The notes under the pieces were generated by a model that was not told the origin of the DNA, made no database searches, and worked only from the letters and a program-made list of their open reading frames with translations. Positions 1-9,658 of a DNA stretch of 64,000 bases are shown here, one piece after another (position 1 is the stretch's first letter; every line of letters begins with the position of its first letter). Made by a program: the position numbers and the translations under genes. This DNA is from Bog-113 sp963752695 (lineage in GTDB: Bacteria; Acidobacteriota; Terriglobia; Bryobacterales; Bryobacteraceae). Location: positions 1,178,001 through 1,242,000 of the forward strand of contig CAVVZB010000001.1 in NCBI GenBank assembly GCA_963752695.1, written 5' to 3'.

Positions 1-998
1 CAATGAAGCCAGAGCCGTTTGCCCGGCAGCAACTAACGGAAGACCTACTGACTAAGCGGACTCCTGAAGCGCATGCAGCGGTGTTGGAGCAGTTTCGAAA
101 AGTGCGAAGCGGGCCGCAGTTCACGCCGCCAAGCCGGGAAGGAACGGTGGTGTTTCCAGGGTTCGACGGAGGCGGTGAGTGGGGCGGATCGACCTGGGAC
201 CCAGCATCGGGTCTGTTGTATGTGAACGCGAACGAAATGCCTTGGATCTTGCGGCTGGTGCCACGGGGAAGCGCGACGGCGGGCATGACGGGACGCGATC
301 TTTATAACCAGAATTGCTCGGGGTGCCATCGCGCGGATCGGAAGGGAAGCCCGCCGGAATTTCCATCGCTGGTGCATGCGAGCGAGCGGCTTTCTAGTGC
401 TGAGGTGACTGGCACGGTACTGCATGGGGCGGGGCGAATGCCGGGGTTTGCGCATCTGGGCGCGGCAAAGGTAGATGCGCTAGTGAAGTTTATTCTTACA
501 GGGGAAAACGTGTCGGCCGGTGGCGCGGAACATGCGGCGGCGGGGCCTCCGCTACTGAAATACGGCATTGACGGATATAATCGGTTCCTTGATCCCGAAG
601 GGTATCCGGCAGTGGAGCCGCCTTGGGGGACTTTGAATGCGATTAACCTGAACACCGGTGCGTATGCGTGGAAGATTCCGCTTGGAGAGATTCCCGCGCT
701 GGCTGAGAAGGGAATGAAGAATACGGGTTCGGAAAACTATGGCGGGTCAGTGGCGACCGGTGGGGGTATTTTGTTTATCGGCGCAACGAACTATGACAAG
801 AAGTTTCGCGCTTTCGATAAGTTGACCGGGAGATTGCTATGGGAAACAACTTTGCCGGCTCCGGGGAACGCGACCCCGGCGGTGTATGCGGTGAACGGGC
901 GGGAGTACGTAGTGATCGGCGCGGGCGGGGGCAAGTACGGCGCTTCCGGCGGAAGTTACATTGCGTTTGGGATTGAGCAGGAGAAGGCGGAGCAATAA
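1..998 (+). CDS. PQQ-dependent dehydrogenase with cytochrome c domain, 3' part
   Basis: C-terminal part of a periplasmic quinoprotein dehydrogenase (membrane-bound glucose/alcohol dehydrogenase type). What is visible: beta-propeller segments (WGGSTWDPASGLLYVNANE; GGSVATGGGILFIGATNYDKK near the end) interrupted by a class I cytochrome c domain with CSGCH at residues 105-109 of the visible reading frame and a likely axial Met in RMPGF at about 146. There is no signal peptide and the frame is open to the left edge, so the gene almost surely begins upstream of the window and the ATG at base 3 is internal. Its TAA overlaps the ATG of the following oxidoreductase by one base, suggesting translational coupling and a shared sugar-oxidation role. 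Substrate cannot be told from sequence. Confidence 0.85.
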   Translation, partial: MKPEPFARQQLTEDLLTKRTPEAHAAVLEQFRKVRSGPQFTPPSREGTVVFPGFDGGGEWGGSTWDPASGLLYVNANEMPWILRLVPRGSATAGMTGRDLYNQNCSGCHRADRKGSPPEFPSLVHASERLSSAEVTGTVLHGAGRMPGFAHLGAAKVDALVKFILTGENVSAGGAEHAAAGPPLLKYGIDGYNRFLDPEGYPAVEPPWGTLNAINLNTGAYAWKIPLGEIPALAEKGMKNTGSENYGGSVATGGGILFIGATNYDKKFRAFDKLTGRLLWETTLPAPGNATPAVYAVNGREYVVIGAGGGKYGASGGSYIAFGIEQEKAEQ

Positions 999-2191
999 TG
1001 GCGATCTTAAATGAGAAGTTAGACCGGCGGCTGTTTATAGGCGGAGCGCTGGCGACGGCCAGTTCGTACAAGAGAATTTTGGGAGCGAACGATCGCATCC
1101 GGGTAGGCGCGATCGGGACGGGCGAGCGATGCCAATACCTGCTGGGGCTGCTGAATAAGCTCGGCGGGAATGACATCGTGGCGGTGTGCGATGTGTATGA
1201 ACCGCACCGGCTGGCGGCTAAAGCCAAATCGGCTACGGCGGACGCCAAAGATTGCGTTGACTACCGCGAAGTGCTGGATAGAAAGGACATTGACGCGATA
1301 GTGATTGGAACGCCCGATCACTGGCATGTTCCGATCACGATCGCGGCGGTGCGGACCGGCAAAGACGTTTATTGTGAAAAGCCGGTAACGCATTCGATCG
1401 AAGAAGGCGCGCCCTTGCTTGCGGCCGTGCGGGAATCGAAGCAAGTAGTGCAGACGGGAACCCAGCAGCGGAGTTGGGAGCACTATCTGAAGGCCAAAGA
1501 TCTAATCACATCGGGCGAGTTAGGGCAAGTGACGTCGATTCGCACTTACTGGTATCAGAACCATATCGCGCATCAATCGAACGTCAATATCGATACTAGT
1601 AAGCTCGATTGGAAACGCTTCCTGGGGCCTGCGAAAGATCGACCGTTCGATGCGGATCAGTACGCGCACTGGCGCTGGTATTGGGATTTTGGCGGCGGCG
1701 CGATGACGGATCTATTTATCCACTGGGTGGACGTGGCGCAATGGTTCATGGGCCAGGACATGCCGACGCGAGCGACGGCCTCAGGATTAACGGCGCTATT
1801 GAAGGAACGGCAAACGCCGGACACGATGAGCGCGGCGCTTCTTTATCCGAGTTTCTTGGTGGAGTTCGATTGCGCGCTGCTGGGCTATATCGAGGGCGGC
1901 GGTCTGATGTTCCGCGGCACCAAGGGCGCCATGCGGCTACACCGGCGTGGCTTCGCCGTGTATCCCGAGATTCCGAAGTACAGCGAGAGTTTCGAGCCCG
2001 AGAACGCGACGATCGAAGTCAAATCGGCGCACGATGGCGGGCTGGATCATATGAAGAACTTTCTCGATTGTATGAAGTCAAGAGGAACACCGAATGCGTC
2101 CGTGGAGATCGGCGTCGCGGCGGCGCGGGCAGGACATATAGCTAACCTTGCGTTACGTGGGAACGGGGTCTGGAATCCGGGTCAGGTGTAG
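998..2191 (+). CDS. Gfo/Idh/MocA family oxidoreductase, Tat-exported
   Basis: 397-residue NAD(P)-dependent oxidoreductase of the Gfo/Idh/MocA family, acting on sugars or cyclitols. The N-terminus carries a twin-arginine type signal (LDRRLFIGGALATA), followed by the Rossmann fold (RVGAIGTGERCQYL) and the family EKPVTHS motif with the conserved Lys. Export by Tat with bound cofactor is the usual layout for glucose-fructose oxidoreductase-like members in Acidobacteria and Planctomycetes. The start overlaps the stop of the upstream quinoprotein by one base (TAATG), so the two are probably one operon. Substrate unknown. Confidence 0.88.
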   Translation: MAILNEKLDRRLFIGGALATASSYKRILGANDRIRVGAIGTGERCQYLLGLLNKLGGNDIVAVCDVYEPHRLAAKAKSATADAKDCVDYREVLDRKDIDAIVIGTPDHWHVPITIAAVRTGKDVYCEKPVTHSIEEGAPLLAAVRESKQVVQTGTQQRSWEHYLKAKDLITSGELGQVTSIRTYWYQNHIAHQSNVNIDTSKLDWKRFLGPAKDRPFDADQYAHWRWYWDFGGGAMTDLFIHWVDVAQWFMGQDMPTRATASGLTALLKERQTPDTMSAALLYPSFLVEFDCALLGYIEGGGLMFRGTKGAMRLHRRGFAVYPEIPKYSESFEPENATIEVKSAHDGGLDHMKNFLDCMKSRGTPNASVEIGVAAARAGHIANLALRGNGVWNPGQV

Positions 2192-2255
2192 GGTGGACTA
2201 TTGGGTCCCCGGGTGGGGACCAAGTGAAGTATTGCAGCGATCGCTGCCGGGCGGC

Positions 2256-3143
2256 TTATCGTCCGAGCCAGAACCAAACTGCTACGCCCAAGATAATTCG
2301 GTAGACGCCGAATGAGACAAATCCGCGTTTTCTCACCCAATTCATAAACCAGGCGACGACCAGAAGCGCCACGACGAACGAGACGCCGCCGCCGATCAGC
2401 AGCAGTGTCCAGCCATGCGGATCGAGATGAACGGGCGCGATGCCATCGGTAGCAGCCTGGCCCCGTCCGGCTTTGAGGGTCTTCAATAGCTCGTAGCCGG
2501 TGGCGGTGAACATGACTGGAATCGAAACAAAGAAAGAGAACTCTAGCGCGGCGGAACGCGTCATGCCCGCCAGTTGACCGGGCACGATGGTGGACATGGA
2601 ACGGGATGTTCCCGGGAAGACGGCGGAGAGAATCTGGAAGAGGCCGATCCAGATTGCCTGCCAGGGGCGCATTTCCTCAACGTGCGCGGTGATTCGGCCA
2701 GTGAGCAGGCGAATGCCGTTACCGGAGGAATAGAGCAGGTCGACGACGATCATGACAATGCCACCGATGACAAGTGCGGCGGCCATGAGGCGAATGTCTT
2801 CCAGGTGCTTACCGATCACTTTGGTGAGAAGATAACTGGGTCCGGCAGTACAAAGGAAAGCGAGGAAGGTCAGTGTGAGCGGATGTGTGAGGAACGTGCC
2901 ATCTCCGCGGGACCCGCGCGGGAAAGAAGAGACAAAGTCAAGCAGCCGCCGCCAAAAGTAAATCGGCAGGCAGAGGATGGCGCCGAGCTGAATGACAATG
3001 GAAAACATCTTCCAATATCCGCTTTGAAGATCCATGCCCATGAGGGCTTCGGCAATGCGGAGATGGGCGGTTGAACTGACGGGCAGAAATTCGGTTAAGC
3101 CCTCGATTACGCCCAGGACCATAGCGGTCAAATAGTCGTTCAA
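2256..3143 (-). CDS. uppP: Undecaprenyl-diphosphatase (UppP/BacA)
   Basis: 295-residue polytopic membrane enzyme that dephosphorylates undecaprenyl pyrophosphate to recycle the lipid carrier of peptidoglycan and other envelope polymers; activity confers bacitracin tolerance. Both signature regions are present: GVIEGLTEFLPVSSTAHL near the N-terminus (Glu-rich motif, here SSTAH in place of the common SSTGH) and PGTSRSMSTIVPGQLAGM in the middle with the catalytic Arg. Multiple hydrophobic segments run to the C-terminus. Length fits the family. It sits alone on the minus strand, next to a GH27 gene in the same direction. Confidence 0.93.
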   Translation of the reverse strand: MNDYLTAMVLGVIEGLTEFLPVSSTAHLRIAEALMGMDLQSGYWKMFSIVIQLGAILCLPIYFWRRLLDFVSSFPRGSRGDGTFLTHPLTLTFLAFLCTAGPSYLLTKVIGKHLEDIRLMAAALVIGGIVMIVVDLLYSSGNGIRLLTGRITAHVEEMRPWQAIWIGLFQILSAVFPGTSRSMSTIVPGQLAGMTRSAALEFSFFVSIPVMFTATGYELLKTLKAGRGQAATDGIAPVHLDPHGWTLLLIGGGVSFVVALLVVAWFMNWVRKRGFVSFGVYRIILGVAVWFWLGR

Positions 3144-3205
3144 AAAGCCTCCTGAGACTACGGCGAAATTTCACTGTAGCGTATTGGAAGGCTGCTTATA
3201 TTGAG

Positions 3206-4714
3206 TTAAATGGTGGAAATTCTGAGCAAGACAACGCCGTGCTTGGGGACTGTGACGGACCAGGTCTGGTCATTGCCGGTGACCTTGACGAACTCGTGAC
3301 GCCAGGCATCGCGAACGATCAGGTGACGCTGGGTTTTCAGTAGATCCGACCATTTGATGCTCATCTCCGCGCTGGCATCGCCACGATTAAAAAGTGCGAC
3401 AGCGACTGCGCCCTTAGCTAAGGGTTTCGTCCAAACTTCCTGATCGCCGTGTTTCGCGAGTTGGGTACCTTGCTTGCCGAGCGGGTCGCGGTCGATTTCG
3501 ATGACCTCTTTGTTGACCAGCATGTCCAGGGTTTTCTTGGGCATTTCGCGGACGTCATTCCCAGCTAGCAGCGGAGCGGCGAGCATGGACCAAAGAGTCA
3601 TATGGACGCGGTACTCGTCATCGGTCATGCCGCCGTTGCCGATCTCTAACATGTCGGGATCATTCCAGTGACCCGGTCCGGCGTAAGGCGCGAGCGCGCC
3701 TTGGCGAAAGCCGATCTCCGTCATGGAATCCCAAGCATCGCGGATGTCGCCGGTGGTGCGCCAGAGGTTAGCTCCGACCTTGGGCCCCCACTTCCAAACT
3801 TCGGCGCGGCCGTACTGGCAAAGGCTATACACAATGGGACGCGGTTGGGCCTGGAGGAACTCGCCCATCTTCTGGTAAGCGGCCTGCATTTCGGAATCCT
3901 GGTAGATACGGCCAGCGCTGCACCAATCGTATTTGAGGTAATCGAAGCCCCACTCGGCGTAGGTTTCGGCGTCCTGCTGTTCGTGTCCGTAACTGCCTTC
4001 GTAACCAGCGCAGGTTTTAGGACCGGGTGAAGAGTAGATTCCAATCAGCAGGTCTTTCTTGTGGACGTAATCGGTAAGTGACTTCATGTCCGGGAACTTA
4101 CTGTTGGCATGGATACGGCCCTGCGCATCGCGCTCGCCTTGCCAGGTGTCATCGATATTGATGTACAGATAACCGGCGGCACGCATTCCGTTGCGACTGA
4201 CGGCGTCGGCAATTTCGCGAATTGTCTTGTCGTCTACCTTGCCTTGAAACCTATTCCAGCTATTCCAGCCCATGGGGGGCAACTTAGCGAGCTTGTTGGG
4301 CGGAAGGTCTTTGAGCGCGGGGAGGGGAAGTTTGGCGGGCGGCTTGGCAAGATTCGGATCGGCGGGCGCAGCGTCAGCTTCCAACACGGGCCGGTTCGGA
4401 GGCGAGGTCTTGAGGTGGAGAGTGGAGCCGACGATGTTGCCTTCGACCGGAACGACGCGAGGCTTCGCGGGGTCGCCGTACTGGAGTACAAACGAGAAAC
4501 GATCGCCATCGACTTTTCCTTGCCGGATGGTCTGGTCGCTGTTGGTGGTAGTAACGGTACCGGTAAGTTCGGTCCCGTTCTGATGAAAGGTGTAGTAAGT
4601 GACGTTGACATGACCGTCGGGGTTGGTGACGCGCGCGGCCCACGTTCCTTCGAGTTGAGCCGCGGAGAGGGAAACAACGAGAAGAAGAAAAGTTAGAAGG
4701 GCACGGATGGGCAT
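3206..4714 (-). CDS. Alpha-galactosidase, glycoside hydrolase family 27
   Basis: 502-residue secreted enzyme. A signal peptide (MPIRALLTFLLLVVSLSAAQ) is followed by an about 100-residue beta-rich accessory domain, a Pro/Lys-rich linker, then the GH27 barrel beginning PPMGWNSWNRF at about 147. The nucleophile Asp lies in LKYDWC (D263) and the acid/base Asp in WRTTGDIRDAW (D323); GHWNDPDML follows. A C-terminal beta-sandwich ends the protein. It would release terminal alpha-galactosyl residues from plant oligo- or polysaccharides. The N-terminal domain is not typical of all GH27 enzymes and recurs in acidobacterial ones (recollection, not checked). Confidence 0.92.
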   Translation of the reverse strand: MPIRALLTFLLLVVSLSAAQLEGTWAARVTNPDGHVNVTYYTFHQNGTELTGTVTTTNSDQTIRQGKVDGDRFSFVLQYGDPAKPRVVPVEGNIVGSTLHLKTSPPNRPVLEADAAPADPNLAKPPAKLPLPALKDLPPNKLAKLPPMGWNSWNRFQGKVDDKTIREIADAVSRNGMRAAGYLYINIDDTWQGERDAQGRIHANSKFPDMKSLTDYVHKKDLLIGIYSSPGPKTCAGYEGSYGHEQQDAETYAEWGFDYLKYDWCSAGRIYQDSEMQAAYQKMGEFLQAQPRPIVYSLCQYGRAEVWKWGPKVGANLWRTTGDIRDAWDSMTEIGFRQGALAPYAGPGHWNDPDMLEIGNGGMTDDEYRVHMTLWSMLAAPLLAGNDVREMPKKTLDMLVNKEVIEIDRDPLGKQGTQLAKHGDQEVWTKPLAKGAVAVALFNRGDASAEMSIKWSDLLKTQRHLIVRDAWRHEFVKVTGNDQTWSVTVPKHGVVLLRISTI

Positions 4715-4759
4715 GGGGATAGAAGCCGTGATTATATCGAGTTCGGCTACTCTATCTGG

Positions 4760-7153
4760 ATGCGCGTGCTGCTACTGCTTGCACTTTCGAGTCTTCTGGG
4801 CCTTGCCGATACGACGATTGCGGAGAAGACGGCGAAATGGAAGAAGATGCCGGGATATTTCACGCTGTACTACGACGAGCATGAAGGGAAGCTGTACCTG
4901 GAGATCGGGCAGTTCGATCAGGAGTTTCTCTTTCAGGACTCGCTGCCGGCGGGCGTGGGTTCAAATGACATCGGGTTAGATCGCGGGCAATTGGGCGATG
5001 CGCGGATCGTGAAATTTCAGCGCAGCGGGCCGAAGATATTTCTGGTGCAGCAGAATTATGGGTTTCGGGCTTCATCGCCCAACGCGTTTGAGCGGGCTTC
5101 GGTGGAGCAGGCGTTTGCGCAATCGGTGTTGTTCGGGTTCAAGTTGGAAGCGGAAGAGGGTGGCCGCGTGTTGGTGGACGCGACCGACTTTTTTCTGCAA
5201 GACGCGCACCAAATTCCGGAGACATTGCAGCGGGAGAAACAAGGGAACTACCACCTGGATGCAAGCCGGAGCGCGTTATACATGCAGAGAACGCGCAGTT
5301 TTCCGAAGAACACGGAAGTAGAAAGCACGCTGACCTTTGCAGGCGAGCAGCCGGGTCCGTGGGTGCGGGACGTGGTGCCCAGTCCGGAATCGATCACGGT
5401 ACGCGAGCACTTTTCCCTGGTGGAGTTACCTGGGCCGGGGTTCGAGCCACGGGAATTCGATCCGCGCGCGGGGTACTTTCCGGTGGAGTACATGGACTAT
5501 TCGACGCCCATCGATCAGCCCATTCATAAGCGATACATCTCGCGACATCGATTGCAGAAGAAAGATCCGGGCGCGGCGGTGAGCGAGCCGGTAAAACCGA
5601 TTGTTTATTACCTTGATCCGGGTACGCCAGAGCCGATCCGGACGGCGCTGCTCACCGGTGGCAACTGGTGGAACGAAGCATTCGAAGCGGCTGGTTTTCG
5701 AAACGCATTTCGGCTGGAGATGCTGCCCGGCGATGCCGACCCGATGGACATCCGCTACAACCTGGTGCAGTGGGTGCACCGAGCCACCCGTGGCTGGTCC
5801 TATGGCAGCGCGGTGACAGACCCAAGGACGGGAGAGATCATCAAGGGGCAGGTTTCGTTAGGGTCATTGCGGGTGCGCCAGGACTATCTGATTGCCGCGG
5901 GACTGATCGCCGATTACGAACAGGGCAAGGCGGAGACTCCAGCGATGTTGCAGATGGGTGTGGCGCGGCTGCGGCAACTGGCGGCGCACGAAATCGGCCA
6001 CACGCTGGGGCTGGCGCACAACTACATTGCGAGCTCGGAAGGCCGCGCGTCGGTGATGGATTATCCGCCGCCGGTCGTGAAGCTAACGGCGAACAATGAG
6101 ATCGACGTGAGTGACGCGTATGCGACCGGGATCGGCGCGTGGGACAAGGTGGCGATCGATTTCGGTTATCGCGAATTCGCAGGCGGTACGGACGTGCGCG
6201 GGCAACTGGACGGGATCATCACGGACGCAGCGAAGCGGGGCATCATTTTCCTGTCCGATGAAGATGCCCGGCCGTTAGGCAGTGCGCATCCGGCCAACCA
6301 TCTGTGGGATTCCGGGACTGACGCGGTGGCGGAACTGGGGCAATTGATGGACGTCCGAGCGAAGGCGCTGGCCGACTTCGACGAACGAAAGATTCGAATG
6401 GGTGCTCCGATGAGTTCGCTCGAGGACGTGTTTGTGCCGGTATACCTACTTCATCGCTATCAGACCGAAGCGGCGGCAAAGGTGCTTGGCGGGTTGAATT
6501 ACACCTATGCGCTACGAGGTGACGGTCAGAGGGTTGCGGTGGTGGTTGCACCAGACGAACAACGCAAGGCGCTGAAGGCATTGCTGGCGACGATCGCTCC
6601 GCAAGCATTGGCAGTTCCGGAGCGAATCTTGAAGCTGATCCCTCCATCGGCGCACGGTTATGTGAGGACGCGCGAAAACTTCCATGGACGGACGAGTGTG
6701 ACGTTCGATTCGCTAGCGCCGGTAGAAACGGCGGCGGATATGACGGCTAGCTTGATTCTTCAGCCCGAGCGAGCCACGCGTCTGGTGCAGTATCACGCGC
6801 GCGATGTGAAAAATCCTGGTTTGGACGAGGTAATCGATGGGCTGCTGAGCGCGACTTGGGCACCGGTTGTCGAGGATGTGGCCATGGCGGAAGTAAGCCG
6901 CACAATTGCGGATACAGTCCTGTATCGTTTGATGGCGCTGGCGGCGGATGAAAGCGCTTCGGAACAAGCCCGCGCCATCGTGTTTACCAAGCTGGACGAT
7001 TTGCGGGCGCGGTTGATGACTACGAAGAGCCGTGATCCGCTGCAGAGTGCGCACTACCGGTTCGCCGCTTACCAGATTGAGAACTTCAAGAAGAATCCGA
7101 AGGAGATTCGGATGAGCCCGCCGGCAGCGCCACCCGATGGACCTCCGATTTAG
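4760..7153 (+). CDS. Zinc-dependent metalloprotease, DUF5117/DUF5118 type
   Basis: 797-residue secreted metzincin-like protease. Signal peptide MRVLLLLALSSLLGLADT; zinc site AAHEIGHTLGLAHN with H410, E411, H414 and H420, followed about 15 residues on by SVMDYPPP, the Met-turn. The large N-terminal part (tight-turn beta-rich, before residue 280) corresponds to the DUF5117/5118 region and the C-terminus is helical. Such proteins are common in Acidobacteria and Bacteroidetes and presumably degrade environmental protein. Divergent from the GH27 gene, 45 bases apart, so the two promoters are back to back. Confidence 0.88.
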   Translation: MRVLLLLALSSLLGLADTTIAEKTAKWKKMPGYFTLYYDEHEGKLYLEIGQFDQEFLFQDSLPAGVGSNDIGLDRGQLGDARIVKFQRSGPKIFLVQQNYGFRASSPNAFERASVEQAFAQSVLFGFKLEAEEGGRVLVDATDFFLQDAHQIPETLQREKQGNYHLDASRSALYMQRTRSFPKNTEVESTLTFAGEQPGPWVRDVVPSPESITVREHFSLVELPGPGFEPREFDPRAGYFPVEYMDYSTPIDQPIHKRYISRHRLQKKDPGAAVSEPVKPIVYYLDPGTPEPIRTALLTGGNWWNEAFEAAGFRNAFRLEMLPGDADPMDIRYNLVQWVHRATRGWSYGSAVTDPRTGEIIKGQVSLGSLRVRQDYLIAAGLIADYEQGKAETPAMLQMGVARLRQLAAHEIGHTLGLAHNYIASSEGRASVMDYPPPVVKLTANNEIDVSDAYATGIGAWDKVAIDFGYREFAGGTDVRGQLDGIITDAAKRGIIFLSDEDARPLGSAHPANHLWDSGTDAVAELGQLMDVRAKALADFDERKIRMGAPMSSLEDVFVPVYLLHRYQTEAAAKVLGGLNYTYALRGDGQRVAVVVAPDEQRKALKALLATIAPQALAVPERILKLIPPSAHGYVRTRENFHGRTSVTFDSLAPVETAADMTASLILQPERATRLVQYHARDVKNPGLDEVIDGLLSATWAPVVEDVAMAEVSRTIADTVLYRLMALAADESASEQARAIVFTKLDDLRARLMTTKSRDPLQSAHYRFAAYQIENFKKNPKEIRMSPPAAPPDGPPI

Positions 7154-7195
7154 AACGCCGGAAGGGCGAAGCGAGACAATGAATTAACAACTCTC

Positions 7196-9658
7196 GTGGG
7201 ACTTCGCAAGCCAAAGCTACCGGAACAGTTTACGCCCCTGCAGCGTGTGGAGGCGTGGTTTCATTCGCGCGGCTGGAGTTCGTTCGACTTTCAACGCGAG
7301 GTGTGGGAGGCGTACCTTGGCGGGGAAAGCGGATTGATCCACGCGGCCACGGGTACGGGCAAGACGCTGGCCGCAGGGTTGGGTCCGCTAATGGAGTGGA
7401 TGGACGGCGATGGTGAGGTTGAGCCTCCGTTGCGCGTTCTATGGATCACGCCGTTGCGCGCCCTGGTAGCCGACACCGAACAATCGTTACGGAATCCGCT
7501 GATGGGAATGGATATTCCGTGGACGCTTTCGGCGCGGACAGGCGACACCAAGCCAAGTCTCCGAGCCCGGCAGAAGAAGCGGCTTCCAAGCATGCTGGTT
7601 ACAACCCCGGAATCGCTGGCGCTGTTTCTAGCGCGCGAAGACGCCGGAACCACGTTTCGCGATTTGCGAATGATCGTGGTGGACGAGTGGCATGAGCTGA
7701 TGGGCTCCAAACGCGGGGTGATGACGGAACTGCTGCTGGCTCGTTTGCGGCATTGGTGCCCAGGCGTGCGCACTTGGGGATTGTCGGCCACGCTGGGGAA
7801 TATCGATATCGCGATGGAAACCTTGCTGGGCACGCGGAAAGGCCGGCTGGTGCGGGGCGTGGTGCCGAAGTCGGTTGTGATCGATTCCTTGATTCCGCCG
7901 GTGATGGAGCGCTTTCCTTGGGCGGGGCACCTGGGAGTGAATATGCTTCCGCAAGTGATCGCGGCCATTGAGGAAGGCCAGACGACGCTCGTCTTCACCA
8001 ACACGCGGTCGCAGACCGAGATCTGGTATCAAGCGATTCTGGACGCGCGACCCGACTGGGCGGGGACGATCGCGTTGCATCACGGATCGCTAGAGCGCAA
8101 GCTTCGCGATTGGGTGGAAGACGGGTTGCGGGACGGAACACTGCGATGCGTGGTCTGCACGTCGAGTCTGGATCTGGGCGTGGATTTTACGCCGGTGGAC
8201 CGGGTAATCCAAATAGGCAGTCCGAAGGGTGTGGCGCGGCTGTTACAACGCGCGGGGCGGAGCGGACATCGTCCTGGGGTGGCCAGCCGCATCACATGCG
8301 CGCCGACACACGCGTTTGAGCTGGTGGAAGTAGCGGCGGCGCGGGACGCGTATTTAGCGGGAGCGATCGAGAGCCGCGATCCGGTGGTGCGGCCACTGGA
8401 CTTGTTGTCCCAGCATCTGGTTAGCGTGGCGCTGGGCGGAGGTTTCAAGGAAGAGGAGATCTTGCGCGAGGTGCGGTCGACATACGCATTTCGTGAGCTG
8501 ACCGATTTCGAATGGGCGTGGACGCTGGACTTTGTGACGCGCGGGGGCGAGGCATTGCGCGCCTATCCGGAGTACGCGCGCGTGGTGGAAGTAGGCGGGC
8601 GCTACACGGTGGTGGATAAGCAGATTGCGCGGAGGCATCTGCTCTCAATCGGCACGATCACCGCGGATGCATCCATGGACGTTCGCTATCTGACGGGGGG
8701 ACGTTTGGGTAGCGTGGAAGAGACGTTCATCGCGCGCTTGCGGCCAGGCGATCATTTTGTGTTTGCGGGCAAGACTTTGGAATTCGTGCGGGTGCGGAAC
8801 ATGACCGCGTGGGTGAAAAAGTCGAAGGCGACGATGGGCGAAATTCCACGATGGGATGGGAGCCGCATGCCGCTATCGAGCGAACTGGCGTTGGCGGTGC
8901 GGGCGCGTCTGGAGCAGGCGCGCAGGGGAGTGTTCGAGGTGGCGGAAATGGAGGCGGTGCGGCCAGTGATGGATGCGCAGGCGAGCATTTCGGCGATTCC
9001 GGCGTTGGATGAATTTCTGATTGAGCGCGTGAAGACGGCTGAAGGTCATCATCTCTTTCTTTATCCATTCGAAGGGCGCCTGGTGCACGAAGGAATTGCG
9101 GCGCTGGTGGCTTGGCGGATGGCGCGGCTGACGCCGATCACGTTTTCGATGTCGTTCAATGACTATGGATTCGAGTTGCTGGCGACAACCGCTGCACCAA
9201 TAGAAGCGGCTCTGGCGGCTGGGCTGCTCTCGCCACAGAATCTGGTCGAGGATATTCCGGCAAGCATGAACGCGGCGGAGATGGCGCGCCGGCAATTCCG
9301 GGAGATTGCGCGCGTCGCGGGGCTGACATTTAACGGCTATCCCGGGCAGAACAAGTCCGTGCGGCAGTTGCAGGCATCGAGCGGTCTGCTGTTTGACGTG
9401 TTTATGAATTACGATCGTGGCAACTTGTTGGTGGATCAGGCGCATCGGGAAGTGCTGGAGCGTCAACTGGAGCAGAGCCGCATGGGCCGGACTCTCGAGC
9501 GATTGGCGTCGGCGAAGGTGCGTATTTTGGATATCGACCGGCCGTCGCCATTATCGTTTCCGCTGTTGGTGGATCGCACCAGAAATCGCGTGAGTTCGGA
9601 AAAGCTGGCGGACCGCGTGCGGCGCATGACCCAGCAGTTAGAGCGTGCTTCGGTTTGA
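7196..9658 (+). CDS. Ligase-associated DNA damage response DEXH-box helicase (Lhr-like)
   Basis: 820-residue SF2 helicase of the Lhr family (TIGR04121 type). Motif I HAATGTGKT at about residues 48-57; the DEXH box is VVDEWHEL near 161; motif VI reads LLQRAGRSGH; a long C-terminal Lhr domain follows. Starts with GTG. Its stop codon lies inside the TTG-initiated next gene (4-base overlap), so the two are translationally coupled. Members of this subfamily normally sit with a phosphoesterase, an MBL-fold nuclease and an ATP-dependent DNA ligase; here only the phosphoesterase adjoins, while nuclease and ligase lie about 17 kb downstream. Confidence 0.9.
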   Translation: MGLRKPKLPEQFTPLQRVEAWFHSRGWSSFDFQREVWEAYLGGESGLIHAATGTGKTLAAGLGPLMEWMDGDGEVEPPLRVLWITPLRALVADTEQSLRNPLMGMDIPWTLSARTGDTKPSLRARQKKRLPSMLVTTPESLALFLAREDAGTTFRDLRMIVVDEWHELMGSKRGVMTELLLARLRHWCPGVRTWGLSATLGNIDIAMETLLGTRKGRLVRGVVPKSVVIDSLIPPVMERFPWAGHLGVNMLPQVIAAIEEGQTTLVFTNTRSQTEIWYQAILDARPDWAGTIALHHGSLERKLRDWVEDGLRDGTLRCVVCTSSLDLGVDFTPVDRVIQIGSPKGVARLLQRAGRSGHRPGVASRITCAPTHAFELVEVAAARDAYLAGAIESRDPVVRPLDLLSQHLVSVALGGGFKEEEILREVRSTYAFRELTDFEWAWTLDFVTRGGEALRAYPEYARVVEVGGRYTVVDKQIARRHLLSIGTITADASMDVRYLTGGRLGSVEETFIARLRPGDHFVFAGKTLEFVRVRNMTAWVKKSKATMGEIPRWDGSRMPLSSELALAVRARLEQARRGVFEVAEMEAVRPVMDAQASISAIPALDEFLIERVKTAEGHHLFLYPFEGRLVHEGIAALVAWRMARLTPITFSMSFNDYGFELLATTAAPIEAALAAGLLSPQNLVEDIPASMNAAEMARRQFREIARVAGLTFNGYPGQNKSVRQLQASSGLLFDVFMNYDRGNLLVDQAHREVLERQLEQSRMGRTLERLASAKVRILDIDRPSPLSFPLLVDRTRNRVSSEKLADRVRRMTQQLERASV

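Noticed and set aside
1609..2145. Long alternative frame inside the Tat-exported oxidoreductase gene
   Set aside because: Arg/Gly-rich shadow of a clear gene in another frame.
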